Assembly (NCBI GenBank): GCA_027451525.1
Contig: DAIDJF010000062.1
Coordinates: 1-32,111 of the forward strand
Origin: Ktedonobacterales bacterium
GTDB taxonomy: Bacteria > Chloroflexota > Ktedonobacteria > Ktedonobacterales > Ktedonobacteraceae
Length of the DNA stretch: 32,111 bases
Reading direction: 5' to 3'
The notes under the pieces were generated by a model that was given only the letters and a program-made list of their open reading frames with translations, was not told the DNA's origin and made no database searches. Position numbers and translations under genes: made by a program. Shown here piece by piece: positions 15,490 through 23,119 of the stretch. How positions within the stretch are numbered: position 1 is the stretch's first letter; every line of letters starts with the position of its first letter.

Positions 15490-16758
15490 TTACGCCCAGG
15501 CATAACCAGGGCCACCTGCGGCACGGCAGATATCAATACCAGCCAGCCGCCCTGTCCGTTGCGGATACTGCTCCTCGACTGCGGCCTGTAACGCTTCTAC
15601 CGCTGTACTGCGCACAAGGTTAATCGTGCAACCCCCAAAGCCGCCACCCATCATACGCGCTCCCAGCACCCCAGGTACGCCACGCGCAATCTCGACCAGC
15701 ACATCCAGTTCCATACAACTGACCTCATACTCATCGCGCAGGCCAGCGTGACCAGCCCAGAGAATTGGCCCAACTGCTTCAATGTCCCCCACGTCCAGCA
15801 ATTGTGCGGCTTGTAAGACACGCGCATTTTCAGCAATCACGTAGCCCGCCCGCTTTCTCAACAATACGGGCAACGTCTCCGCGTAGCGCGTAAATTGTTC
15901 AGGCGTGATATCGCGTAGCGCGTTGATGACCTGTCTCTGCACGGTTTCCGGCTCATGTTGTTGTACTTGCGCACGCAACAATGCTGTCGCCTCCTCACAC
16001 TGCTGCCGTCGCTCATTATAGGCAGAAGAAGCCAGTTCACGCCGCACCCCCGTATCAATTACAACAAGCGCAAGGTTGGGATCGGCAAAGGGCAGATAAC
16101 GATAGGCGAGCGTGCGGCAATCCAGTAAAACAGCCTTAGCAGGTTGACCCAGGCACGAGGCCGCCTGATCCAGAATACCACACTGCACACCCGACGCAAT
16201 CTGCTCGGCTTTTTGGCATAAGGCCGCGACTTGCATGGGCGTAAATGTGGCATCTGACGTTCCAATTGACAGTTGATCGTGAGAGAAGAGCGCGCAGGCA
16301 TAACAGGTTGCGACCTCTAATGCCGCCGAGGAACTCATACCGCCGCCAAGCGGGACATCTCCACCAACAACAGCATCAAAGCCATGCACCAGCAAACCAG
16401 CGCGCACTAGCTCTGAGATCACGCCCAGGATGTAGCGTGCCCAACGTGGCAGCATGACCCGCTGCTGCTCGAAGTTCTCAGGCAGACCGACCAGCACGAA
16501 GTGTGCGTATTCTTTGAATGCCATTGACCAGAGTCGTACCTGCCCATCCGTACGCCCACGCCCTGCGAAAGCGGCGACACGATCTACCGCAACGGGCAAG
16601 ACAAAACCATCATTATAGTCGGTATGCTCACCAATCAGATTGATACGCCCTGCCGCCCATGCCCCACCCAGTCGCTCGCTACCTGCGTCAGGAAAGACAA
16701 GCGGAAACATGGTGAGGGCCGCCTGTACAGGGGCAGGAAAAGTTCTTGCCTCTTGCAT
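15490..16758 (-). CDS. galK: Galactokinase
   Basis: A 422-residue GHMP-family kinase that phosphorylates galactose with ATP to galactose-1-phosphate, the first committed Leloir step, in the cytoplasm. The galactokinase signature GRINLIGEHTDYNDGFVLP is at 37-55, the ATP loop VPLGGGMSSSAALEVA at 135-150, and the third GHMP motif GARMMGGGFGG at 366-376. The N-terminal extension before the signature is about 15 residues longer than in E. coli. The ATG follows GGAGCGATAACAT, where the ribosome site is built from the last codons of galT; the two genes are three bases apart, so translational coupling is likely. No galactose repressor is seen nearby. Confidence 0.96.
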   Translation of the reverse strand: MQEARTFPAPVQAALTMFPLVFPDAGSERLGGAWAAGRINLIGEHTDYNDGFVLPVAVDRVAAFAGRGRTDGQVRLWSMAFKEYAHFVLVGLPENFEQQRVMLPRWARYILGVISELVRAGLLVHGFDAVVGGDVPLGGGMSSSAALEVATCYACALFSHDQLSIGTSDATFTPMQVAALCQKAEQIASGVQCGILDQAASCLGQPAKAVLLDCRTLAYRYLPFADPNLALVVIDTGVRRELASSAYNERRQQCEEATALLRAQVQQHEPETVQRQVINALRDITPEQFTRYAETLPVLLRKRAGYVIAENARVLQAAQLLDVGDIEAVGPILWAGHAGLRDEYEVSCMELDVLVEIARGVPGVLGARMMGGGFGGCTINLVRSTAVEALQAAVEEQYPQRTGRLAGIDICRAAGGPGYAWA

Positions 16759-16761
16759 ATG

Positions 16762-17679
16762 TTATCGCTCCATTATGTACTGTATCGCGGCCCGTAGCTC
16801 TTGCGCCTTTTGTACCGGTGAGGAGTCATTCGTCCACATGCCCCAGATCGACTCAGACGAGGCGGCGTATTTCAACTTGCCAGGAGCGCGTCCTATTGCC
16901 AGAATCTCGACATGGAAATGAAAGCGTTGATCGGCCAACTGATGTAAACCAAGCAAATACGGCATGGGAGCCATCGCCCCATCAAACAGCGCGTTATAGC
17001 CACGTGCCACACGCAGCAACATCTCGGCCATGTCATATAACTCTTCGTCGCTCATGGCGGCAAGATCAGAGACATGGCGGCGCGGATACAAATGCGTCTC
17101 ATAGGGATAGCGCACATATGGCGGTAGATAGGCCTGCCACGTTGCATTGGCACTCACCTCATACAGACCATCTACATCCAAAACCTCTGTGCGCACGCGA
17201 CAAAAAGGGCACCCATGCCCCTTCTGATCGTCGAGCAGCACGGTCTCCATCTCGCGCTCTAGCGTGGGTGGCAACACCGAGAGGCCAAAAGCCTGGCCGT
17301 GAGGATGATGCTGCGTCTGACCAATCGCCTCGCCACTATTCTCAAAGATCATCACGGCGGGATAGCGCGCGGACAGGTCGCGATAGAGATCACGCCAGAG
17401 ATGCGTTACGAGCGTGACCTCTTCGACTGTCAACTGCGTAAAGGCTCGCTGATGGTCACGATGATAAATAACAACATACGCCTCACCGACAGGCGGCAAT
17501 AAAGGAGGGAAATCATTTGGATGCAGCCAGACTTGTTCATCCGCTTTAACGCGCCCTTCGGTAATATCAGCGCAAAAAGGGCAGGTTGTGGTCCCCTCGC
17601 GACGACTCATGCGGTGAGGAGCATTGACTAGATACTGTCGCAAAAGCGGATTCCACACCAGGGGGGTTTGTTGTTCCAT
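16762..17679 (-). CDS. galT: Galactose-1-phosphate uridylyltransferase
   Basis: A 305-residue HIT-superfamily enzyme that exchanges UMP between UDP-glucose and galactose-1-phosphate. The active-site motif HHPHGQ is at 124-129, with His127 as the expected uridylylated histidine by alignment to HPHGQ of E. coli GalT. Paired CPFC motifs at 33-36 and 157-160 and the late FHFHVEI motif are typical of GalT metal and substrate sites. It is shorter than the 348-residue E. coli enzyme, as in many thermophile and Gram-positive-type GalT proteins. It lies between a gene of unknown function (36 bases upstream) and galK (three bases downstream). The ribosome site is a modest AGGATGG. Confidence 0.94.
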   Translation of the reverse strand: MEQQTPLVWNPLLRQYLVNAPHRMSRREGTTTCPFCADITEGRVKADEQVWLHPNDFPPLLPPVGEAYVVIYHRDHQRAFTQLTVEEVTLVTHLWRDLYRDLSARYPAVMIFENSGEAIGQTQHHPHGQAFGLSVLPPTLEREMETVLLDDQKGHGCPFCRVRTEVLDVDGLYEVSANATWQAYLPPYVRYPYETHLYPRRHVSDLAAMSDEELYDMAEMLLRVARGYNALFDGAMAPMPYLLGLHQLADQRFHFHVEILAIGRAPGKLKYAASSESIWGMWTNDSSPVQKAQELRAAIQYIMER

Positions 17680-17715
17680 AATCCATCCTGTATCTAAAAA
17701 ATATTCGTATCTCAG

Positions 17716-18267
17716 CTAATGATGGTGCCCTGCCTGACTCCCCATCAGGACACAACGCCCCTGACGGGTGAGAGACGTGAGCAACACGCCTTTATCGAGC
17801 ACACCGCCATCACTAGCAGTCGCAAATAGCCATGTATCCCACGTGGCCTTATCAGTAAACAGTGCCCAGGCGACAGGAGCGACACGCGCTTTGGCAACAC
17901 GCAGCATTTCTAGCGCATGTTCATAGCCGGGTTCCAGTTCCTCGATAGCAGATAAACCCGCTGTCGTGAATGTATCAAGGGTATAGATGGCGCGAACCTG
18001 CCCATCTCGCAGTTCACCAACCCAACCGATACGCAACATATCACGCTCACGTCCTTGCTCATCGCGCAGTGTCTCCCAAACCGCGACAAGGATACTACAA
18101 TGCGATGGACAGCGGCCCAGGAATGCTTCTACCTGCGCTTTATTCCACCCATGCCAGCTAGATGTAGCGTCGCTCACCTCCAGGCGCAATGCAGCCTCTA
18201 GCACGGGCCGCATCGTCTCCCAAAGCGGAGAAGTGGTATCAACAACCGCTAATTCTTCTACTAACAC
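17716..18267 (-). CDS. Protein of unknown function, first gene of the gal operon
   Basis: I do not recognise this family. The preferred start is GTG at 18267, because GGAAGGAAGGA lies immediately upstream; an ATG at 18348 would add 27 residues but has no good ribosome site and overlaps the divergent promoter. The resulting protein has 183 residues, is soluble, and has no signal peptide. It is mixed alpha/beta with three tryptophan-rich stretches (SSWHGWNKAQ, GWVGEL, ATWDTWLF). The segment ILVAVWE...LRIGWVGELRDGQVRAIYTL has the look of strands in a GNAT-like fold, but the acyl-CoA motif is not clear. The C-terminus ends in GHHH, possibly a metal-binding tail. Its position 36 bases before galT points to co-transcription with the galactose genes. 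Confidence 0.65.
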   Translation of the reverse strand: MLVEELAVVDTTSPLWETMRPVLEAALRLEVSDATSSWHGWNKAQVEAFLGRCPSHCSILVAVWETLRDEQGRERDMLRIGWVGELRDGQVRAIYTLDTFTTAGLSAIEELEPGYEHALEMLRVAKARVAPVAWALFTDKATWDTWLFATASDGGVLDKGVLLTSLTRQGRCVLMGSQAGHHH

Positions 18268-18327
18268 GTGTCCTTCCTTCCCTGAGATCATATTTCTCTG
18301 CATAGTATATGCCATGACGTTTTTAGA

Positions 18328-18336
18328 TGCTATAAT
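18328..18336 (+). promoter_or_regulatory. Extended -10 box TGCTATAAT
   Basis: A consensus TATAAT (18331-18336) preceded by TGC makes an extended -10 element about 45 bases before the GTG of the small membrane protein gene. No clear -35 box. The surrounding TGC-TATAAT-GCA is itself partly palindromic, and the region also has to hold the divergent promoter of the gal operon. Confidence 0.55.
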
Positions 18337-18380
18337 GCAGGTAATCAAGGGAGTTTTTGCAACGAGGCGAGGATCATGCT

Positions 18381-18677
18381 GTGACTATAAGTGAACTTTT
18401 TTTGGGCCTGACGATCTTTGGCCTATCTGGAACCATGCTATTGCTCATCCTCACTGGTATAACGCTGTGGTACTACCGCAATAGCCCGGCCTACTCCTTT
18501 CGCTGGCACTGGCGCACATTTCGTTTGAAACAAATTTGCGCGATAGGTTGTCTCTTTTTCCTGGCAATGGCAGCTAGCTATGGCGTGTTACAAGAAGCAT
18601 GGCTTTTCATCTACCTGATTGCAGCCATCAAATGCGGCACATGGTGGTTTCGTATGGTCATCAGCCAGCGTGCTTGA
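18381..18677 (+). CDS. Small membrane protein of unknown function
   Basis: 98 residues from GTG 18381, seven bases after AGGA and about 45 bases after an extended -10 box. A TTG 24 bases upstream is the only longer start and is less likely. Three hydrophobic segments are visible: about 6-30 (LFLGLTIFGLSGTMLLLILTGI...), 51-70 (CAIGCLFFLAMAASYGVL) and 73-90. Between the first two lies a basic, aromatic loop (WYYRNSPAYSFRWHWRTFRLKQ). No family is recognised. It diverges from the gal operon across about 110 bases and seems to be a single-gene unit. Confidence 0.6.
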   Translation: MTISELFLGLTIFGLSGTMLLLILTGITLWYYRNSPAYSFRWHWRTFRLKQICAIGCLFFLAMAASYGVLQEAWLFIYLIAAIKCGTWWFRMVISQRA

Positions 18678-18731
18678 TCTTCTCTCCTGGCCCGCACAGG
18701 TCATCCCCTAGTTAAAAATTAGAGAATGCGC

Positions 18732-18737
18732 TATAAT
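18732..18737 (+). promoter_or_regulatory. TATAAT -10 box upstream of the mutY operon
   Basis: A consensus -10 hexamer (GCGCTATAATAGC) about 95 bases before the GTG start of the small cysteine-containing protein. No convincing -35 box at 16-18 bases. Confidence 0.4.
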
Positions 18738-18831
18738 AGCTAAGCCAATACGATTGTTTGATAGTGTACAACGTGGCGGCAATTATACGCTGCAGTTATC
18801 CATTCATGGAACATAAGAAAGGTACATAACC

Positions 18832-19143
18832 GTGCCGTGGTGTAAATTTTTTATTCCCAAGATTGCTTCTCCCAATGTTAGTGCGAGTGACCCACGCATT
18901 AATGAGCATATCATGTATGCCAAATGCGTCAAAGGGCATGTCATCCGCTCAGACAATGATTGGATCCTCTGTGAGAACCTGCCCGAATCTGACGCGAAGT
19001 GCTGGCAAGAGGGTGGCGACACCATATTTTCTCTCCGCGCATCCAGGCGCACAGAGTCGCAAAATACGCTTCCTGAGAAGGAAAACGTGACATCCTCTGA
19101 AGCTACATCACAAAGGGCCGCAACGCGTACGAGCAAAGCGTAA
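18832..19143 (+). CDS. Small cysteine-containing protein of unknown function
   Basis: 103 residues from GTG 18832, nine bases after AAGAAAGG. No family is recognised. Four cysteines (Cys4, Cys32, Cys47, Cys57) are spread over the first 60 residues, with KCVKGHVIRSDNDWILC reminiscent of a small zinc-binding fold but without the close CxxC pairs of a normal ribbon. The last 35 residues are Ser/Thr/Arg-rich and probably disordered. The gene ends 10 bases before mutY, whose ribosome site overlaps this gene's end, so the two are likely in one operon. An antisense frame covers the same DNA, but lacks a promoter or ribosome site. Confidence 0.5.
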   Translation: MPWCKFFIPKIASPNVSASDPRINEHIMYAKCVKGHVIRSDNDWILCENLPESDAKCWQEGGDTIFSLRASRRTESQNTLPEKENVTSSEATSQRAATRTSKA

Positions 19144-19153
19144 TCGAGGCAAC

Positions 19154-20131
19154 ATGAGTACAGCCATTCCGCGCTTATCTCAGTTTCCTGACGCGGAACT
19201 CACCTCATCGGTTCAGCGTGCGTTGCTGGAGTGGTACGCGCAGGAACAGCGTGACCTACCCTGGCGCACAACACAAGACCCTTATGCCATCCTGGTCTCT
19301 GAAATCATGTTACAACAGACCCAGGTTGATCGTGTGTTGCCCAAATATCATCAATTTCTCGCAGCATTCCCTACGCTGGCTACCCTGGCAAACGCACCTA
19401 CAGCTGATGTCATCTCCGTCTGGATTCCGCTCGGCTATAACACGCGCGCAGTGCGCCTGCAAGCAATTGCCCGTCAGGTCATCTCCGAGTACGAGGGGCA
19501 CATTCCAGATACGATTGAGGAATTGCTTAAACTCAAGGGCATTGGACGCTATACCGCCGGAGCCATCGCCTGCTTTGCCTATCGCAAACAGGTTGCGACT
19601 GTCGATACAAACATTCGACGTGTCCTGCATCGCGCCTTTCTTGGTTTGGAACAGCCTGAACCGCGCCTGAACGACGCCCAGATGCTCTCGCTAGCAGAAT
19701 ACGTTCTTCCACCTGATGAAGCATACAACTGGAATCAGGCTCTTATGGACCTGGGAGCGACTATTTGTATCAGCGCAACGCCCCGTTGCGCCGATTGCCC
19801 ACTTCAACATGTTTGCAGTGCCTATCACGAAATGGGCCAACATAGCCTCTTTCCATCAGGAACCGTTCTGCGCCAGTTACGTAAAGTCGCGGAGAAGAAA
19901 AATGGCTATCAGAGCCAGCCATTTACCAGCACTAATCGCTATTTTCGCGGACGAGCAGTTGCCGCCTTACGGACCTTGCCAGCCCAGCAACGTCTATCGC
20001 TTCCCGAATTAGGAGCACGGATCAAACCCACATTTAGCGCGGAAGACCTGCCCTGGCTACAACAACTGGTCAATGGTCTGGTCAGAGATGGCTTGCTCGA
20101 TGCTACGGAGGAAGGTGTGCGCTTGCCATGA
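19154..20131 (+). CDS. mutY: A/G-specific adenine glycosylase (MutY-like)
   Basis: A 325-residue helix-hairpin-helix base-excision glycosylase with a 4Fe-4S cluster that removes adenine paired with 8-oxoguanine. LPWR (35-38), SEIMLQQTQV with Glu50 as the catalytic acid, LKGIGRYTAGAIACFA (127-142; the hairpin, with Tyr133 at the place of the endonuclease III lysine) and VDTNIRRVL with Asp151 are visible. The cluster ligands fit C-x6-C-x2-C-x5-C: Cys205, Cys212, Cys215, Cys221. The C-terminus lacks the NUDIX-like 8-oxoG-reading domain of E. coli MutY (350 residues) and instead has about 80 residues with a winged-helix look (LPELGARIKP...LVRDGLLD). It may belong to the MutY/MIG side branch. Start: ATG after GAGG. 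A small unknown gene is directly upstream. Confidence 0.88.
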   Translation: MSTAIPRLSQFPDAELTSSVQRALLEWYAQEQRDLPWRTTQDPYAILVSEIMLQQTQVDRVLPKYHQFLAAFPTLATLANAPTADVISVWIPLGYNTRAVRLQAIARQVISEYEGHIPDTIEELLKLKGIGRYTAGAIACFAYRKQVATVDTNIRRVLHRAFLGLEQPEPRLNDAQMLSLAEYVLPPDEAYNWNQALMDLGATICISATPRCADCPLQHVCSAYHEMGQHSLFPSGTVLRQLRKVAEKKNGYQSQPFTSTNRYFRGRAVAALRTLPAQQRLSLPELGARIKPTFSAEDLPWLQQLVNGLVRDGLLDATEEGVRLP

Positions 20132-20235
20132 TGCGATGCCGAACAGTTAGTTCTAAGACAGGATATGATACAGTATAGTACGAGTAGTTATTTGCTCAAT
20201 AAGCTCGTTCTTATCACATCTGGAGGACTTTTACA

Positions 20236-21048
20236 GTGCAACTCAATAGCCTAAATGATATTACAACGACATATCGCCATATCTTTCTCTCGCCGCATCT
20301 GGATGACGCCGTCTACTCATGCGGCGGAACTCTCGGTGTACAGGTCAGTTGTGGCCTACGCCCGCTCGTTATCAGCATCTTTGCGGGTGGACCTCCTGCC
20401 GATACCCAACTCAGCCCACTGGCCGGTCAGATACAACGCGAGATGGGTGCTGGCTCTCAATCGCCCGCCGAACTGATAGCGGCACGCCGCAAAGAAGATG
20501 CCGCTGCCCTTGATCTCTTGCAAGTCGATTATCTCTGGCTCGACTATCCTGATGCCATTTATCGCGGCACACCAGCCTACTATAACAGCAAGGAAGAGCT
20601 GATCGGCGGCGAGGTCAACGCGGCAGATTTGTGGATTGATAAACAACTTGCGCAAGATCTGGTAAGCCTGCGCCAACGCCTTCCCGACACGGTCTGGTAT
20701 GCCCCGCTGGGTGTGGGCCGCCATGTTGACCATCAACTGGTCTCCTCAGCCGCTGATCGCCTTGTGCAGATGGGAGCAACGGTCTACTACTATGAAGATT
20801 TCCCGTATGTGCTGAAAGAGGGCGCACTTGAAAGCCGCTTGAACGAACTGGGGGGCGCGTTTGAGCCATCGCTGGTTGAAATGTCGGAGATGCTCTCGCT
20901 ACGGCAAGAAGCGGCGGAACTCTATGCATCGCAGATCACGGTCAACTTTAGTGATAAAGAAGACATGTACCGCGTGATGAAGCAGTACACGCATGGGCTA
21001 CGTCCTATCGAGACCGTCTATCTTGAACGCTACTGGACACCACGCTAA
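20236..21048 (+). CDS. PIG-L/LmbE-family deacetylase
   Basis: A 270-residue zinc-dependent N-deacetylase of the PIG-L superfamily, whose members remove acetyl groups from GlcNAc-linked substrates such as GlcNAc-PI, mycothiol or bacillithiol precursors and antibiotics. The metal and catalytic motif SPHLDDAVYSCGG (19-31; His21, Asp23, Asp24) and the second motif GRHVDHQ (161-167; His166 as zinc ligand) are intact. No signal peptide, so it is cytoplasmic. Start GTG lies nine bases after TGGAGG. It appears to be a single-gene unit ending in a 13-bp hairpin. The substrate is open: no BshA-, BshC- or MshC-like gene is nearby. It could equally act on a glycan precursor. Confidence 0.88.
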   Translation: MQLNSLNDITTTYRHIFLSPHLDDAVYSCGGTLGVQVSCGLRPLVISIFAGGPPADTQLSPLAGQIQREMGAGSQSPAELIAARRKEDAAALDLLQVDYLWLDYPDAIYRGTPAYYNSKEELIGGEVNAADLWIDKQLAQDLVSLRQRLPDTVWYAPLGVGRHVDHQLVSSAADRLVQMGATVYYYEDFPYVLKEGALESRLNELGGAFEPSLVEMSEMLSLRQEAAELYASQITVNFSDKEDMYRVMKQYTHGLRPIETVYLERYWTPR

Positions 21049-21057
21049 ATACACTCA

Positions 21058-21097
21058 TCTCGTGCAGGAAAAGAATTTTCGACATTCCTGCACGAGA
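21058..21097 (+). terminator. 13-bp hairpin after the PIG-L gene
   Basis: TCTCGTGCAGGAA (21058-21070) pairs perfectly with TTCCTGCACGAGA (21085-21097) around a 14-base loop. It begins 10 bases after the stop codon. There is no U-run, so termination efficiency is uncertain. Confidence 0.55.
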
Positions 21098-21122
21098 GAG
21101 AAGGCAAGCTGGGTATCATTTT

Positions 21123-21168
21123 ATATGTTATATACTTTAGACTGCTTATACTGTAATATCTAACATAT
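21123..21168. promoter_or_regulatory. Dyad around two TATACT boxes before the kinase gene
   Basis: ATATGTTA (21123-21130) and TAACATAT (21161-21168) are an 8-bp inverted repeat 30 bases apart. Between them lie two TATACT hexamers (21131-21136 and 21147-21152), either of which could be the -10 box of the kinase gene. The arrangement would suit an operator, but the region is AT-rich and chance pairing is possible. Confidence 0.3.
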
Positions 21169-21213
21169 CTCATACGGCTATAAAATCAATAAAAACGGCA
21201 AGGGTGGAATGTG

Positions 21214-23025
21214 ATGAGGGGAATAGAAGGCTCAACGCTAGGACGCTATGAATTACGCCAGCGCATCGCCACGGGTGGCATGTCGGAAGTTTATCTTGGT
21301 TATGATCGGCGCGTACGTCGCTATGTCGCGGTAAAAGTATTATATGCCAGCGCGGATGCTTTTGTGCGCCGTTTTGAACGTGAGGCTGTTGCTGTTGGCA
21401 CGCTCTCTCACGAGCATATACTCCCACTGTATGACTTTGGCGAACAGCGTCCCTGGTATTATCTCGTTATGCCCTATATCGAGGGCGGCACGTTGCGCGA
21501 TTATCTGTTCAAACGCGAACGTTTAACATTAGAAGAAGCCGGCAGCATTCTTGAGCAGATTGCATCGGCACTGCAACACGCCCATCAGCATGGTGTTGTA
21601 CATCGCGATGTCAAGCCATCAAATATCCTGCTCCGTCCCGATGGCTATGCCTATCTGGTCGATTTTGGGCTGGCAAAAGCAAAGATGGAGGCCGAGGCTT
21701 TAACACACGACGGCGCAATGATTGGCACACCCGAATATATGGCCCCCGAACAATCCAATGGCAAACATGATTATCGCAGCGATATCTACTCACTGGGCGT
21801 TATTCTCTACCAGATGCTCACCGGGCGCGTTCCATTTACAGCAGAATCCCCGGTAGCAATCTCATTGAAACATATTCAACTGACACCACCCGCGCCAACA
21901 CAATTTAACGAGGCCATCACACCCGCCGTAGAAGCCGTTATTCTCAAAGCAATGGCAAAAGATCCAGAAGAGCGTTATCAGGATACGAGCGAGTTCGCGG
22001 AGGCGTATATTACTGCGCTGCATCAGAAAGACATACCGGCAACGCCTAAACCAAAAGAAACACTTCAAGTGCAAGCAGCGGAGATAGCAGCAAACAATAA
22101 GAAACTTCAAGAGTCTACGCCTCTACTGCCCTTGTTTCCGCTGACCCATCCACTTTCCCCATTACCTATAATACATGCGCCCACACGGGCATATCAGACA
22201 CGCTCTTTTACGCAACGTGTGTTGATCATCCTGGGCCTCTGTCTTTTACTTGCCTCGACCATGTTAGCCCTCTTCTGGCAAACACAAGCACGGGCCGTAC
22301 TAATCATCCAGCCCTCGCGTATACCTTCGTCTACACCTACAAGCACATCCAATACACAATGGCTTCCAGAAACTACGACCGCGCAAGCACAAGCAACACA
22401 ACAAGCAATTTTAGTCAGTCAGGCTCAGGCCCAAAGTACGGCAGGCATTACAAATACGCTTGGCGTCGGCCCTGTCTTATATAGCGATACGATGACCACA
22501 CGTGGAGGGGGATGGATTGATGACCAGTATCAATGCTACTTCTCGCCGCCAGGCTATCACGTCCATACCAGCCAAATCCACACAGCCGCATGGTGCTATA
22601 CGAATACCCGTCGCTTTTCAAACGCCATTATCACAGCACAAGCCCAATTAGTATACGGTGATACCTATGGCCTGATTCTGCGCCTTACTCCCGCCAGTAA
22701 AGATTTCTATGTGTTCGAGCTAGACAGTCATGGCGATTACCGTTTCGTGCGCGCGCAGGGAAGCAATCCGCTCAATTGGCTGACACTGATTGACTGGACC
22801 TACAGTACAGCGATTGCCAGCGGTTATGGACAGACGAATACCTTCCTTATCATCGCCACAGGGACACAATTTCGTTTTTATATCAACAAGCAACTTGTGA
22901 TTGCCTCATTCTCAGATGCCGCCTATAGTACAGGTCTGATTGGTTTCTTTGTCAGTAGCGATAACAAGCGCGGCACTGATGCCGTATTCAGTAATCTCTG
23001 GGTCTTTCAACATACACAAGACTGA
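21214..23025 (+). CDS. Membrane Ser/Thr protein kinase with C-terminal ectodomain
   Basis: 603 residues from ATG 21214; a GTG directly before it gives the same frame, and AAGGGTGG serves either. A Hanks-type kinase domain (about 12-270) has all catalytic parts: IATGGMSEVYLG, Lys41 in VAVKVL, HRDVKPSN with Asp132, DFG with Asp150, and GTPEYMAPEQ. A linker of about 65 residues leads to one membrane helix (about 336-354). A Thr/Gln/Ala-rich stalk and an outer domain (about 416-603) follow, with aromatic, beta-rich sequence resembling LamG/DUF1080-type sugar-binding jelly rolls. It is therefore likely a receptor kinase that reads an extracellular ligand, in place of the PASTA repeats of PknB. No phosphatase gene is adjacent. 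Catalytic activity is well supported; the ligand is not known. Confidence 0.92.
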   Translation: MRGIEGSTLGRYELRQRIATGGMSEVYLGYDRRVRRYVAVKVLYASADAFVRRFEREAVAVGTLSHEHILPLYDFGEQRPWYYLVMPYIEGGTLRDYLFKRERLTLEEAGSILEQIASALQHAHQHGVVHRDVKPSNILLRPDGYAYLVDFGLAKAKMEAEALTHDGAMIGTPEYMAPEQSNGKHDYRSDIYSLGVILYQMLTGRVPFTAESPVAISLKHIQLTPPAPTQFNEAITPAVEAVILKAMAKDPEERYQDTSEFAEAYITALHQKDIPATPKPKETLQVQAAEIAANNKKLQESTPLLPLFPLTHPLSPLPIIHAPTRAYQTRSFTQRVLIILGLCLLLASTMLALFWQTQARAVLIIQPSRIPSSTPTSTSNTQWLPETTTAQAQATQQAILVSQAQAQSTAGITNTLGVGPVLYSDTMTTRGGGWIDDQYQCYFSPPGYHVHTSQIHTAAWCYTNTRRFSNAIITAQAQLVYGDTYGLILRLTPASKDFYVFELDSHGDYRFVRAQGSNPLNWLTLIDWTYSTAIASGYGQTNTFLIIATGTQFRFYINKQLVIASFSDAAYSTGLIGFFVSSDNKRGTDAVFSNLWVFQHTQD

Positions 23026-23119
23026 ACAATCCTTAAAGAAAGGCTGAGCGGAAACAAATTCATACTTTTTATTGTTAGAGACTACGATAGAAGCAAACAA
23101 GTCTTGGAAGAGGTTTTTC

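Noticed and set aside
16746..17417. A 223-codon plus-strand open frame opposite galT
   Set aside because: It is fully antisense to a clear galT, with His/Arg/Pro-rich composition typical of a shadow frame, and no ribosome site or family signal.
19154..20131. Endonuclease III (Nth) as an alternative call for the glycosylase
   Set aside because: The catalytic lysine of Nth is replaced by Tyr133 and the MutY-type Glu50 and LPWR motif are present.
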